Shown here: positions 53,250 through 62,030 of the stretch, one piece after another | How the letters are laid out: each line of letters begins with the position of its first letter | Position numbering within the stretch: position 1 is the stretch's first letter | Source: Balneolaceae bacterium UBA3186 | GTDB taxonomy: Bacteria > Bacteroidota > Rhodothermia > Balneolales > Balneolaceae | Direction: 5' to 3' | NCBI GenBank assembly: GCA_002364085.1 | Contig: DEXK01000003.1 | Coordinates: forward strand, 45,847-109,846 | DNA length: 64,000 bases | Made by a program: the position numbers and the translations under genes | Notes under the pieces: model-generated | Database searches by the model: none | Seen by the model: the letters and a program-made list of their open reading frames with translations, nothing else | What the model was told of the DNA's origin: nothing

Positions 53250-55031
53250 TTAAGCCGGTACTGTTTCTTTTCCCTTCCCAAGCGTTTTATTAATGTAAAG
53301 CTGTTGTGCGATCGATAGAACATTGAATATCAAATAATACAAACTTAATCCTGATGCAAAACTGTTAAAAATGAACAAAAGCATTACAGGAAAAATGTAT
53401 TGCAATACTTTCATTTGTTGCGCCATTGGATTACTTCCACCACCACCGCTCATTCCACCGGTTAGTTTACTCTGAAATACCATCGCTAATGACATCAACA
53501 ATACAAAACCACCAATTGCATCTCCTAAAAATGGAATAGAAAATGGCAGATTAATAATATAATCGGGAGCTGAAAGGTCACTTGCCCATAAAAACTCTTC
53601 TTGACGAAGAAGTATGGAATTTTGGAAAAATCGCCAAAGTGTGATTAAAATCGGAAACTGAAGAAGGTTAGGTAAACAGCCACCAAGTGGGTTTACTTTA
53701 TTCTTCTTATAGATTTTCATTGTTTCCTGTTGTTGCTTCTGTGGATTGTCTTTGTATTTATCCTGAATCTCTTTTAGCTGTGGCTGTAGCTCCTTCATGG
53801 CAGCCATGCTTTTGTAACTCTTAAATGTAAGAGGGGATAGAACAAGCTTCACAGATGCCGCAAAAATAATTACTAATACACCGTAGTTGCTGATGAAGCC
53901 ACTGAAAAAAGTAAAAAATGGAATTACTATAAAACGGACAAAAGGGTCAGAAAACCAGCGTAACCAGTTGTAACCAACTTCAACCATGTCGTAGGCGTGC
54001 TCGTCGACTTGCTTGATTTCATAGTATTTTAATGGGCCTATAAACAATTTATAAGAAAGAACTCCATCTCCCGGAATTGAAGAAGTAATTGAAGATGTAT
54101 ACTTATGTTTTGTAAGAGGGTCGTCGTTTTCGCCGGTTACTTCGCCAGTAAGAAAAGCACTTTCCGTTTGGTGAAGCGGTTTAATGAATTGAGTAAAGAA
54201 CTTGGTACGGGTAGCTGACCAATCAATATTTCCGTTAAAAGTTTCCTCTTTTCTTCCGGGTTCATCTAATTTAAATTTCTCGAGCTCTTCACCCAAATAA
54301 ACATAAGCCGCAGCGTCTATACCTTCTTGTTTTTTGTCTTTTTCAGAGGAGTTGAGCTTTGATGTCCACCCAAAATCGACAGCTCTTCCAATAATGTAAT
54401 CACTAACTCCAATGAACTGTACATCGAAATCAATTTCATAAGTATCTGCTAAAAAAGTATAAGTAAATACAATTTGACGACCATCACGGAGCTGAAGAGC
54501 ATATTTAAGTTCTTTTGTATCGCCTTCGTTCAGAGTTAATTCAGAACCTGTATTTAGTTGAGTAAATAAAAGATTCTGAGTATCAACATTTAGGTTTTCA
54601 GTAGTTAAAAACCCAAAATTATAAGCAGATTTAGTAGAATCTGAAATAAGTTGATAAGGTGCTCCCGCCCATGAATTATACTCTGAGAAAGTAAATGAGA
54701 TAGGTCCGGCTCCTTTATTGGAGAATACAGCAGTATAAAGGGGAGTTGTTACAACAAATTCGGATTGTTCAACATCTTGTGAACTTGAAAAGATCTCTGA
54801 TCTGGGAGAAACAGATTCTTGTGTAACTTGCTCTCTGATACTTGGCTGATTAGTAACCGCTGTAGAAACCGGTTCTTCATTTTGAATAGCTTCTATTTGT
54901 GCTAAGCTATCCTGGCGAGCGCGTTCTGCAAGTTGTGCCGCGCGTTCTTCTTCGCTGGGCATGCTTACAACAAACCAAGCCACCATTATTAAAAATATTA
55001 ATCCAAGTCCCGTTGCAGTGTTTTTATCCAA
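53250..55031 (-). CDS. yidC: Membrane protein insertase YidC
   Basis: The 593-residue insertase has an N-terminal transmembrane segment (GLIFLIMVAWFVVSM), a large periplasmic domain, and the five-helix conserved core: LQPQLKEIQDKYKDNPQKQQQ, then KVNPLGGCLPNLLQFPI, and a last segment with YYLIFNVLSIAQQLYI. These place it with YidC/Oxa1/Alb3. It lies directly after rnpA and rpmH in the usual order, and the long periplasmic part is that of Gram-negative YidC. Confidence 0.96.
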   Translation of the reverse strand: MDKNTATGLGLIFLIMVAWFVVSMPSEEERAAQLAERARQDSLAQIEAIQNEEPVSTAVTNQPSIREQVTQESVSPRSEIFSSSQDVEQSEFVVTTPLYTAVFSNKGAGPISFTFSEYNSWAGAPYQLISDSTKSAYNFGFLTTENLNVDTQNLLFTQLNTGSELTLNEGDTKELKYALQLRDGRQIVFTYTFLADTYEIDFDVQFIGVSDYIIGRAVDFGWTSKLNSSEKDKKQEGIDAAAYVYLGEELEKFKLDEPGRKEETFNGNIDWSATRTKFFTQFIKPLHQTESAFLTGEVTGENDDPLTKHKYTSSITSSIPGDGVLSYKLFIGPLKYYEIKQVDEHAYDMVEVGYNWLRWFSDPFVRFIVIPFFTFFSGFISNYGVLVIIFAASVKLVLSPLTFKSYKSMAAMKELQPQLKEIQDKYKDNPQKQQQETMKIYKKNKVNPLGGCLPNLLQFPILITLWRFFQNSILLRQEEFLWASDLSAPDYIINLPFSIPFLGDAIGGFVLLMSLAMVFQSKLTGGMSGGGGSNPMAQQMKVLQYIFPVMLLFIFNSFASGLSLYYLIFNVLSIAQQLYINKTLGKGKETVPA

Positions 55032-55044
55032 AAGTCAGCGTGTT

Positions 55045-55476
55045 TTAAATAGTTTGATTTGTAGAAAGCAGTCGGTTACGGAGTTCCTCCATCATAGTTA
55101 CCACATCGCATTGAACTTTTGAAAATTCAAGGTTGGTGGTGCGGGCAATAAGTACACAATGTAAGCCAATACCGAGTTCCTTCACGGCTTCATTGATTTG
55201 ATGCTGATTAAGACGAAATGATTCTCTCATTATTCGTTTAGCATTATTTCTTTGTACAGCATTACCGGTTTTTTTGGGAGATATAAATCCGATTTTAAAA
55301 TCCCATTCAGAAGAACTAAACGTAGTATAGCGAAGATTCACCGAGGGTGATTTTATGAGCGTAGTTCCAGAGAATAAATTCTGGAAATTTCGCTTACCAC
55401 GTAAGATTCGAGATTTAGGTAAGGTAAATCTACGAGGTGGAGCAACAGTTATGTTACTTTGCTCCTTTTCGCTCAT
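55045..55476 (-). CDS. rnpA: Ribonuclease P protein component
   Basis: RnpA is the protein subunit of RNase P, which matures tRNA 5' ends. I chose the ATG at 55476 (MSEKEQ...); a GTG at 55485 is also in frame. The protein is basic and contains GNAVQRNNAKRIMRESFRLN, the RNR motif region of the family. It overlaps the end of rpmH by about 23 bases, and yidC follows after 13 bases, the conserved rpmH-rnpA-yidC arrangement. Confidence 0.93.
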   Translation of the reverse strand: MSEKEQSNITVAPPRRFTLPKSRILRGKRNFQNLFSGTTLIKSPSVNLRYTTFSSSEWDFKIGFISPKKTGNAVQRNNAKRIMRESFRLNQHQINEAVKELGIGLHCVLIARTTNLEFSKVQCDVVTMMEELRNRLLSTNQTI

Positions 55477-55612
55477 CACTAACACTCAGCTTGTGGCGAC
55501 CTTTAGCTCGTCGGCCTGCAATTACTTTGCGTCCGTTTTTTGTAGACATACGCTCTCTGAAGCCATGCTTGTTCTTGCGTTTTCTATTACTTGGTTGAAA
55601 TGTACGTTTCAT
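55454..55612 (-). CDS. rpmH: 50S ribosomal protein L34
   Basis: A 52-residue reading frame starts with ATG at 55612 and reads MKRTFQPSNRKRKNKHGFRE..., the invariant L34 start, and continues RMSTKNGRKVIAGRRAKGRHKLSVS. It is very basic and of normal length plus a short C-terminal tail. It is the first gene of the rpmH-rnpA-yidC set and overlaps rnpA. Confidence 0.97.
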   Translation of the reverse strand: MKRTFQPSNRKRKNKHGFRERMSTKNGRKVIAGRRAKGRHKLSVSDERKGAK

Positions 55613-55715
55613 TGGATTTGGATGTTTTTGCGTTCAATTCGTATCCGAAAAAGGCTTTAAATATAAGGATTATATCCGAAAATCTTAACTATATTTTGAA
55701 TATTATTTTAAACGC

Positions 55716-56909
55716 TTACTCTTCGTGAACTGGGAAATTCAACGCTACTTTTGTTCCCTGTTTTACCGCTGATGAGATTAAAAAATTCCCGTCTTTTTGG
55801 TCCAATAAACGAAGCGCTTCTACTAAGCCAATTCCAAATCCTTGTATACCGGATTCGGTTTTCTGGGATTCTACAAACTTGAGCTTATGCAGTGCTTCCA
55901 GTTTATCTTTTGGAATTCCGGTTCCGTTATCCTCAACCACAACTTTAATGAAATTGTCATCTTTTATACTGTTCTTGCCAAATGAAATTCCGATAGTACC
56001 TCCCACAGGAGAGAATTTTATGGCATTAGATACTACATTTCCAATAATGTTTATGATTTGATTGGATGACATTGAATTTATCGAGCAGCTTTCAGAGCAT
56101 TTATTATCAAAAAAAAGATCGATTTCTTTTAACGTACTTTGCATAGAGTAAAGCGAGCTTATTCTGTCAATGATCGTTGATACGGGTGTGGCAATCTGGT
56201 TTTTATTCTTGTCTATTTCGTATTGAAGACTTCCCTCTGCGTATTCCAACAGATTTTTAGCGGATTGTTTAATCATGCCAATGTTCTTGAGGGTCTTTCT
56301 ATCCTCAACTTCAGTTTCCAATAGGCTGGAAAAACCAATGATTCCGGAGAGAGGACCTCGGATGTCATGCCGGGTTTTAGTAACCAATTTCTCTTGAATA
56401 TTCAGCTTTTCAGAATGGGTGTTAAAATTTTTCTTTAATATCAGATAATCAGCTACTTGTTGATTGATTAATTTCAGACTGTGTATTTGTTGGTCCGAAA
56501 GTTCAAGAGTTTCGGTGTGCAAAAGACAGCAGGAGCCAATAAAAACTCCCATTTCATCTTTAAAAGGAAATCCCAAGTAGTACTTTAAATGAGGAGATCC
56601 TGTTACTAAGGGATGAGCATGAAACTGATCATCTTTGTTAAAGTCCTCAATTTCATAAATTTCTTCGTTGTTGATTGTGATGTAGCAGATCGATTCTTCC
56701 ACAGGAATATGTTCAAATTCCATACCACATTCTGCAACCGTCCATTGATTTTCATCATCAATTAAATTGATTTGAGAATACATTGCACCTGAAGTCAAAC
56801 AAATTAACTCAGAAAACCTTGCTAATACACTGTCTTTTTCGTTGTAGTCAAGAGACAATTTAAGTAAGGAAGAAGCCCGATTCTTATCCGATATATTAGA
56901 AGTACGCAT
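55716..56909 (-). CDS. GAF-domain sensor histidine kinase
   Basis: The 397-residue kinase has no membrane segment. Residues about 20-160 form a GAF domain (LARFSELICLTSGAMYSQINLIDDENQWTVAECGME), followed by the HisKA helix with phosphorylated His181 in TRHDIRGPLSGIIGFSSLLE. The HATPase_c domain shows the N box (ISNVVSNAIKFS-like NVVSNAIKFSPVGG), the G1 box (VEDNGTGIPKDKLEAL) and the G2 region (QGFGIGLVEALRLLDQKDG). No response-regulator gene adjoins, so it is an orphan kinase with unknown target, sensing a cytoplasmic cue. Confidence 0.93.
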   Translation of the reverse strand: MRTSNISDKNRASSLLKLSLDYNEKDSVLARFSELICLTSGAMYSQINLIDDENQWTVAECGMEFEHIPVEESICYITINNEEIYEIEDFNKDDQFHAHPLVTGSPHLKYYLGFPFKDEMGVFIGSCCLLHTETLELSDQQIHSLKLINQQVADYLILKKNFNTHSEKLNIQEKLVTKTRHDIRGPLSGIIGFSSLLETEVEDRKTLKNIGMIKQSAKNLLEYAEGSLQYEIDKNKNQIATPVSTIIDRISSLYSMQSTLKEIDLFFDNKCSESCSINSMSSNQIINIIGNVVSNAIKFSPVGGTIGISFGKNSIKDDNFIKVVVEDNGTGIPKDKLEALHKLKFVESQKTESGIQGFGIGLVEALRLLDQKDGNFLISSAVKQGTKVALNFPVHEE

Positions 56910-57201
56910 AGTAATTATTCTTAATTAACCCCATTATCATTATAGAGATATAATACATTAGATATACAATGTTTATATCCGGAGGAATAAAACTACGAAA
57001 AGAACCCGGTTTGGGATTGGTTCAAATAAAGGCGACCTTTAGGGAGCAAGTTAAAGGTCAGGTATCGGCATTTCTTTAGTACAGTATTTGTTTTCCCTTC
57101 TCTAGTTTGTAACAATTTAATTTATCACAGCCGAAAAAGTTAACTATTCACACTCGTGAATTCTTCTGTACATGTGAGCAATATTTATATTTTTATTTAT
57201 A

Positions 57202-57411
57202 ATGGAATACGGTAAAGTAAAATGGTTCAATGCTGAAAAAGGCTTTGGATTCATCGCACCAGAAAATGGAAGCAAAGATGTTTTCATGCATAGAAACAAC
57301 ATTGAGAACCTTGGATTTAACGAAGGTATCAAAGATGGTGAGTCTGTAGAATTTAAAATTGAAGAAACGGATAAAGGACTGAGCGCAGTTGATGTGTATG
57401 TTCTTGAATGA
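57202..57411 (+). CDS. Cold-shock protein (CspA family)
   Basis: The 69-residue protein is one cold-shock domain. RNP1 is KGFGFIAP and RNP2 is KDVFMH, which bind single-stranded RNA or DNA. The opening MEYGKVKWFNAEKGFG is typical. The 5' region holds a small ATTCAC/GTGAAT hairpin near 57146. It is a single gene, ended by a clear terminator, and CspA-family proteins are commonly abundant RNA chaperones. Confidence 0.96.
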   Translation: MEYGKVKWFNAEKGFGFIAPENGSKDVFMHRNNIENLGFNEGIKDGESVEFKIEETDKGLSAVDVYVLE

Positions 57412-57431
57412 TCGTTAATTCAATGATTTTC

Positions 57432-57467
57432 AAAAGCCCGGTTTCGAAAGAAGTCGGGCTTTTTTTG
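57432..57467 (+). terminator. Intrinsic terminator after the cold-shock gene
   Basis: AAAAGCCCG and CGGGCTTTTTTT form a stem with a T-run right after the stop codon, in a good position 21 bases beyond it. Confidence 0.9.
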
Positions 57468-57479
57468 TGGAAAGAGGCT

Positions 57480-57511
57480 TTAAATCATTCCCAAACAACA
57501 GTAGTTTCTTA
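57480..57511 (-). pseudogene. Duplicated remnant of the pyrH 3' end
   Basis: Read on the minus strand, GAAACTACTGTTGTTTGGGAATGATTTAAAGC matches the true pyrH end (58265-58295) at 26 of 32 positions and encodes ETTVVWE plus stop, where pyrH ends GTTVVWE plus stop. The differences are mostly at third codon positions. It lies just beyond the 3' end of the unrecognised gene at 57549-58265, so that gene is bracketed by two pyrH ends. Confidence 0.6.
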
Positions 57512-57548
57512 ATATTTTTGAATGCAATCCGTAGAATTTAATGACGCT

Positions 57549-58265
57549 TTATGAGTTCTCCAATGCTTGAGAGAAAAGTTTCCTGAAATCTTCTACAGCG
57601 TCAATTGGATAAAGGTAGTTTGGAGCACGATAATAGTCGAATTTATCTTCTAAGCTTGGTTCGTGATCGTATTCTGAAAGCGCATTTTTGTACCCTTCTA
57701 GCCAATCATTATAGTGGTTTATCAATTTATTTGCACTTTTTCTAGATTCATTAGGGATTAAATGAGAAGTATTTAGCAAAAGATTTCTAGAATCAACATT
57801 AGTAATTGCAATGGATTTTACCCATTTAAAAATTTTTGATTCTTCAGAATTTAAATATTGACTGATGAATTCCTGAGTAAAATCAAAGTTTCTAACTAAA
57901 TGGCTTAGAATTGTAACAAAGTCAATTTCCTGTTCATTACTTAGTAAATCAGTTGCCACTTGTCCAGTATATTCATCAGTAATACTTAGTGTTTCAATTG
58001 CAGATATAAGTTCGTTGGGAAGTTGTTTCTTATTCTTTAAGTATTTTGCAATTTGAAGTGCTGCTAACCTTTCTTTTTCATTCGAACTGGTTAAGTGCTG
58101 AAGATATCTGCTAATTCGTTCTGATTCTCTATCTAGTAACTCACTTTTTTCTCTTCTTTTGTTATATAAAAAACCAACCAAAAAAATAGCAAATGGAATA
58201 AGAATTCCAGAAGCAAGTGAACCTATGATTTCAAGTTTATCCCATATGTCTTTTATTTCATCCAA
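57549..58265 (-). CDS. Hypothetical membrane-anchored helical protein inserted behind pyrH
   Basis: I do not recognise this 238-residue protein. It has one transmembrane segment (about 15-34, LASGILIPFAIFLVGFLYN) and a cytoplasmic helical region that looks HEAT- or TPR-like (SERISRYLQHLTSSNEKERLAALQIAKYLKNK). It starts seven bases after the pyrH stop and ends about 40 bases before a second, diverged copy of the pyrH 3' end, which marks it as a likely insertion into the pyrH downstream site. A single-helix anchored protein with a helical domain resembles the second cassette gene (18527-19258) in layout only. Confidence 0.75.
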   Translation of the reverse strand: MDEIKDIWDKLEIIGSLASGILIPFAIFLVGFLYNKRREKSELLDRESERISRYLQHLTSSNEKERLAALQIAKYLKNKKQLPNELISAIETLSITDEYTGQVATDLLSNEQEIDFVTILSHLVRNFDFTQEFISQYLNSEESKIFKWVKSIAITNVDSRNLLLNTSHLIPNESRKSANKLINHYNDWLEGYKNALSEYDHEPSLEDKFDYYRAPNYLYPIDAVEDFRKLFSQALENS

Positions 58266-58272
58266 CTTTAAA

Positions 58273-58992
58273 TCACTCCCAAACTACCGTCGTTCCTTCG
58301 TCTGCTCCGTCTACCACGATCTTCTTGAAATTCCCTCTTTCATTCATGTTGAATACAATGATCGGTGTATTGTTTTCGCGACAAAGAGTGAAAGCGGTAA
58401 GATCCATCACAGATAGGCGTTGCTTTAGCACGTCATCACCGGTAATTCGATCATATTTTTTAGCGTCTGCATTTTTTTCGGGATCAGAATCATAAATTCC
58501 GTCCACTCGTGTTCCTTTCAGAATTACATCAGCTTCAATTTCAATAGCGCGTAAAGCACCTGCTGTATCCGTGGTGAAATAAGGGTTTCCGGTTCCGGCT
58601 CCAAAAATTACTACACGACCTTTTTCCAGGTGACGAACAGCTCTCCGGCGAATAAAAGGTTCCGCGATGGCTTCCATTCTGATGGCGCTCATCAATCTGG
58701 TTTGCACATTTTGTTGTTCTAGAGCATCCTGCAAAGCCATGCTGTTGATCATTGTGGCAAGCATTCCCATATAATCGCCCTGCACACGATCCATTCCTTC
58801 AGTGGCTCCTTTAACTCCACGGAAAATATTTCCTCCACCTATTACCACGCAAACTTCAACGCCTTCTTCTTGTACACTTTTGATCTCTTCGGCATATTGA
58901 GTAAGGATATCTCCGTCAATTCCATGTCCCTGAGTTCCTAAAAGTGCTTCGCCACTGAGTTTTAAAAGGATGCGTTTGTATTTATTTGCCAC
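58273..58992 (-). CDS. pyrH: UMP kinase
   Basis: PyrH phosphorylates UMP to UDP. The 239-residue protein has the amino acid kinase beginning KRILLKLSGEALLGTQGHGID and VCVVIGGGNIFRGV, then VVIFGAGTGNPYFTTDTAGALRAIE, all family hallmarks. The C-terminus reads DGADEGTTVVWE. It sits between tsf (after a terminator) and an inserted gene in the usual rpsB-tsf-pyrH order. Sequence downstream suggests that its 3' end has been duplicated. Confidence 0.95.
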   Translation of the reverse strand: MANKYKRILLKLSGEALLGTQGHGIDGDILTQYAEEIKSVQEEGVEVCVVIGGGNIFRGVKGATEGMDRVQGDYMGMLATMINSMALQDALEQQNVQTRLMSAIRMEAIAEPFIRRRAVRHLEKGRVVIFGAGTGNPYFTTDTAGALRAIEIEADVILKGTRVDGIYDSDPEKNADAKKYDRITGDDVLKQRLSVMDLTAFTLCRENNTPIIVFNMNERGNFKKIVVDGADEGTTVVWE

Positions 58993-59020
58993 TGTAGTTG
59001 GTTTTTGAAATTATGGGTCA

Positions 59021-59055
59021 AAAAAAAGGCTGTTTTGAAAACTCAAAACAGCCTT
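59021..59055 (-). terminator. Intrinsic terminator after tsf
   Basis: On the minus strand AAGGCTGTTTTGA and TCAAAACAGCC pair around a short loop, followed by a long run of T. It separates the ribosomal/tsf unit from pyrH. Confidence 0.92.
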
Positions 59056-59073
59056 AAGGTAAAGAAAATTTGA

Positions 59074-59907
59074 TTAAGCCTCTTCGCCTAATTGAATTCT
59101 GTGAAAGGACTTAATAAGTGGAGTGTTATTTTGCTCCAGATATTGTTTTACAGTAATTCCGTTATCCTTAACGAATTTTTGTTCCAGTAAAACACGCTCT
59201 TCATAGAATCTGCGAAGTTTACCTTGAGCGGCTTTTTCAGCGATCTCAGCAGGCTTACCTTCGTTAATTAATTGCTCTTTAGCAATTTCCAATTCCTTTT
59301 CAACAGTAGTAGCGTCAACTTCGTCGCGCGTTACTGCCAATGGGTTCATTGCTGCAACCTGCATAGCAACATCGCGAGCAACGTCTTCATTTTCAACAGT
59401 GCCGTCAAACTCAGCTAATACACCAAGTTGATTTCCTGCGTGGATATAATCAATGATTGATCCTTCAGTTGTAACCAGAATACAGTTAGAGATTTCGATC
59501 TTTTCACCGATCTTTCCAACCATTTCCTGTAAGTGATCAGCGATTGCTTTTCCATCAACTTCAGCTTTCAACAGGTCATCGATGTTGTCGATGTCGCCTT
59601 CATAAGCTGCGTTTAGGAATCCATCAGCCTGAGCTTGGAAATCTTCGTTACGAGCCACGAAATCAGTTTCGCAGTTCACTTCAATAGCTACAGCTTTTTT
59701 AGCATCTTCGCTTACTCTGGAAAGAATCAATCCTTCTTTTGCATCACGATCAGCACGCTTGTCAGCTACTTTTTGACCTTTTTTACGAAGCAATTCAACA
59801 GCGGCTTCAAAATCGCCATCTGTTTCGGACAGTGCTTTTTTACAGTCCATCATGCCCGCTCCGGTCATGTCTCTTAGTTTTTTTACGTCAGCAGCAGAAA
59901 TACTCAT
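59074..59907 (-). CDS. tsf: Translation elongation factor Ts
   Basis: EF-Ts regenerates EF-Tu by exchanging GDP. The 277-residue length and the start SISAADVKKLRDMTGAGMMDCKKALSETDGD are diagnostic, with VAIEVNCETDFVARNEDF following. It lies 30 bases after rpsB on the same strand in the usual order and is followed by a strong terminator. Confidence 0.96.
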   Translation of the reverse strand: MSISAADVKKLRDMTGAGMMDCKKALSETDGDFEAAVELLRKKGQKVADKRADRDAKEGLILSRVSEDAKKAVAIEVNCETDFVARNEDFQAQADGFLNAAYEGDIDNIDDLLKAEVDGKAIADHLQEMVGKIGEKIEISNCILVTTEGSIIDYIHAGNQLGVLAEFDGTVENEDVARDVAMQVAAMNPLAVTRDEVDATTVEKELEIAKEQLINEGKPAEIAEKAAQGKLRRFYEERVLLEQKFVKDNGITVKQYLEQNNTPLIKSFHRIQLGEEA

Positions 59908-59937
59908 TTCTCTGAATAGTGTTTTTGAAAGTTAAAA

Positions 59938-60816
59938 TTATTCTTCTTCGTCAGTAGACTCTTTAGCGTCAGCTTCAACTGGTTCTACAGTTGGTTCGTC
60001 AGCTTTTTTCTTCGCATCGCCTGATTTTTTCTTACGAGAGCGAAGTTTAGTTTTCACTTCAGGAGCTTCATTGTCTTCTTTAGCTTCAGAAGCAGCGCTT
60101 TCCATTACTTCATCTTCTTGATGAGCTTCTCTTTCAGCAGCGCCTTCGATAATAGCATCAGCTATTTGTGAAGAAACCAATTGAATTGTTCTAGCAGAGT
60201 CATCATTACATGGAATAATGAAATCAGGTACATCAGGATCACTATTAGTATCAACCATAGCGATTACAGGGATGTGTAATTTAATTGCTTCGTTTACAGC
60301 AAGGTGCTCTTTGAGAATGTCTACAACAAAAATTGCCCCAGGAAGTCTGCCCATATTAGCAATACCACCTAGTGTGTTTTCCAGCTTCTCCTGCTCTCTT
60401 GCAAGCATTAGACCTTCTTTCTTGGTAAGCTCTTCCATAGTTCCGTCAGTCTTCATGCGCTCAATCTCTTCCATACGACTGATGCTTTTACGAACTGTAG
60501 AGAAGTTTGTAAGCATACCGCCTAACCATCTATGAGTTACAAAAGGCATTCCTGCACGAATTGCTTCTGTTTTGATGATTTCGGTTGATTGCTTTTTTGT
60601 TCCTACAAAAAGAATTGTTTTTCCGGCACGGGAAAGTTTTTGAATCTCATCAAGAGCATCTTGTAAATAATGCTGCGTCTTTTTAAGATCGATAATGTGG
60701 ATGTTGTTGCGTTGCATAAAGATGAAGTCTTTCATCTTTGGATTCCAACGGCGAGTCAGGTGACCGAAATGTGCACCAGACTTTAATAGTTCTTCAATTG
60801 AAGCTGCTTTAGGCAT
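59938..60816 (-). CDS. rpsB: 30S ribosomal protein S2 with extended acidic C-terminus
   Basis: The body has the S2 marks: LLKSGAHFGHLTRRWNPKM, FVGTKKQSTEIIKTEAIRAG, and HIPVIAMVDTNSDPD with FIIPCNDDSARTIQLV. At 292 residues it is longer than the usual 230-250. The extra C-terminal 55 residues or so are alternately acidic and basic (KLRSRKKKSGDAKKKADE, then VEADAKESTDEEE), and probably disordered. Lengthened S2 tails are seen in some Bacteroidota. Confidence 0.95.
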   Translation of the reverse strand: MPKAASIEELLKSGAHFGHLTRRWNPKMKDFIFMQRNNIHIIDLKKTQHYLQDALDEIQKLSRAGKTILFVGTKKQSTEIIKTEAIRAGMPFVTHRWLGGMLTNFSTVRKSISRMEEIERMKTDGTMEELTKKEGLMLAREQEKLENTLGGIANMGRLPGAIFVVDILKEHLAVNEAIKLHIPVIAMVDTNSDPDVPDFIIPCNDDSARTIQLVSSQIADAIIEGAAEREAHQEDEVMESAASEAKEDNEAPEVKTKLRSRKKKSGDAKKKADEPTVEPVEADAKESTDEEE

Positions 60817-60944
60817 TGTATTAGATATGTGTTTAGGTTAATCCGCTATGTGGGTCATCCTCAAAAAACCAATCAGCCAAATGACTGACACCAGGTCTTG
60901 AGTAGCCACATATGTGTGGTTTAATTTGTTGTTGCGTAAATGTA

Positions 60945-61331
60945 TTAACGCTTAGAGAACTGGAACTTCTTACGTGCTTTTGGTTGGCCGTATTTTTTAC
61001 GCTCTACCATTCTGTCATCACGTGTAAGTAATCCATGACTTTTCAATACATCATGTACTTCTTCGTTCTCGCCATCCAAAGCTCGTGCTAACGCATGAGA
61101 AATTGCTCCGGCTTGTCCTGATTTTCCACCGCCACGAACTGTAACTTTGATATCGAACTTTCCTTCCAGTTCAGTTACATGCAAAGGCTGTGTAGCTATG
61201 TTTTGCATAGCTTTTACAGGTAAATATTCTTCTAGTGGTAATTTGTTGATTAAGAACTCACCTTTTCCCGGTTTGATGTACAAACGTGCAGTTGAGGTTT
61301 TTCTTCTTCCTATATAATTAGCTTGTGCCAT
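60945..61331 (-). CDS. rpsI: 30S ribosomal protein S9
   Basis: The 128-residue protein has GRRKTSTARLYIKPGKGEFLINK, VRGGGKSGQAGAISHALARAL and the terminal KYGQPKARKKFQFSKR whose last residues reach the P-site tRNA. It follows rplM by 12 bases, the conserved rplM-rpsI pair, and is separated from rpsB by 128 bases that hold possible leader structure. Confidence 0.97.
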   Translation of the reverse strand: MAQANYIGRRKTSTARLYIKPGKGEFLINKLPLEEYLPVKAMQNIATQPLHVTELEGKFDIKVTVRGGGKSGQAGAISHALARALDGENEEVHDVLKSHGLLTRDDRMVERKKYGQPKARKKFQFSKR

Positions 61332-61343
61332 GTTATAAATCGA

Positions 61344-61787
61344 TTAAAGCTCGATGATTTCAGGGTTCTGAGCTGCTTGGTTGTGAACAGGTCCTGCATA
61401 AACTCGGATGTTTGTCAATAATTGACGTCCCAGCTTAGTTTTAGGAAGCATTCCTTTAACAGCTTTCATTACAAGAGAGGTAGGATCTTTTTTCAACATA
61501 TCTTCTGCAGTAATAAAACGCTCACCACCTGGGTAAAACGTGTGATGGAAGTATGTTTTGTCGGTCATTTTTTTACCGGTCAACTTCACTTTCTCAGCAT
61601 TAATAACGATAACATTGTCACCGGTATCCATGTGTGGAGTGAAAGTTGGCTTATTCTTGCCTCTCAAAATTGATGCTACAACACTACTCAAGCGGCCCAA
61701 TGGCTGATCTTCAGCGTCGATCAAAACCCACTTCTTTTCAATGTCGGAAGGTTTTGCTGAGTATGTTTTAAAACTTAAAGTATCCAC
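61344..61787 (-). CDS. rplM: 50S ribosomal protein L13
   Basis: The 147-residue protein shows WVLIDAEDQPLGRLSSVVASILRGKNKPTFTPHMDTGDNVIVINAEKV, then HTFYPGG and VKGMLPKTKLGRQLLTNIRVYAG, all standard for L13. It begins the rplM-rpsI-rpsB-tsf series and is divergent from a gene on the plus strand, with a 243-base gap between. Confidence 0.97.
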   Translation of the reverse strand: MDTLSFKTYSAKPSDIEKKWVLIDAEDQPLGRLSSVVASILRGKNKPTFTPHMDTGDNVIVINAEKVKLTGKKMTDKTYFHHTFYPGGERFITAEDMLKKDPTSLVMKAVKGMLPKTKLGRQLLTNIRVYAGPVHNQAAQNPEIIEL

Positions 61788-62030
61788 GATTAAACTCGTT
61801 TTTGTGTTTTCTTGGAAAGTCGAAAAAGATAGGGGTAATTCTGCTATGTATCAACATTTAATTGCATATTTAATATCTAAAATTCTCAATAACTGTTTAA
61901 ACGTTGATTTCAAAAATAAAAAAGCAATAAAAACTAAATATTTTTGTATTCCAGGCTAATAAAATTAGTTAATCCCTTCTATTTAATCTGCGAGAATTTT
62001 GCCATTTTAAGGACAACCAAATCAATTAAT

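Noticed and set aside
55355..55660. A 101-residue frame on the plus strand across rnpA and rpmH
   Set aside because: It is antisense to two certain genes, and its sequence is only the complement of the basic L34/RnpA coding region.
60817..60944. An S2-type autoregulatory leader before rpsB
   Set aside because: The gap has some complementarity (GCCACATATGTGTGGT), but I could not identify a known leader structure, so it was not listed.
61944..62030. An N-terminal extension of the VOC protein
   Set aside because: The added 29 residues do not resemble the family and the ATG at 62031 gives the standard start.
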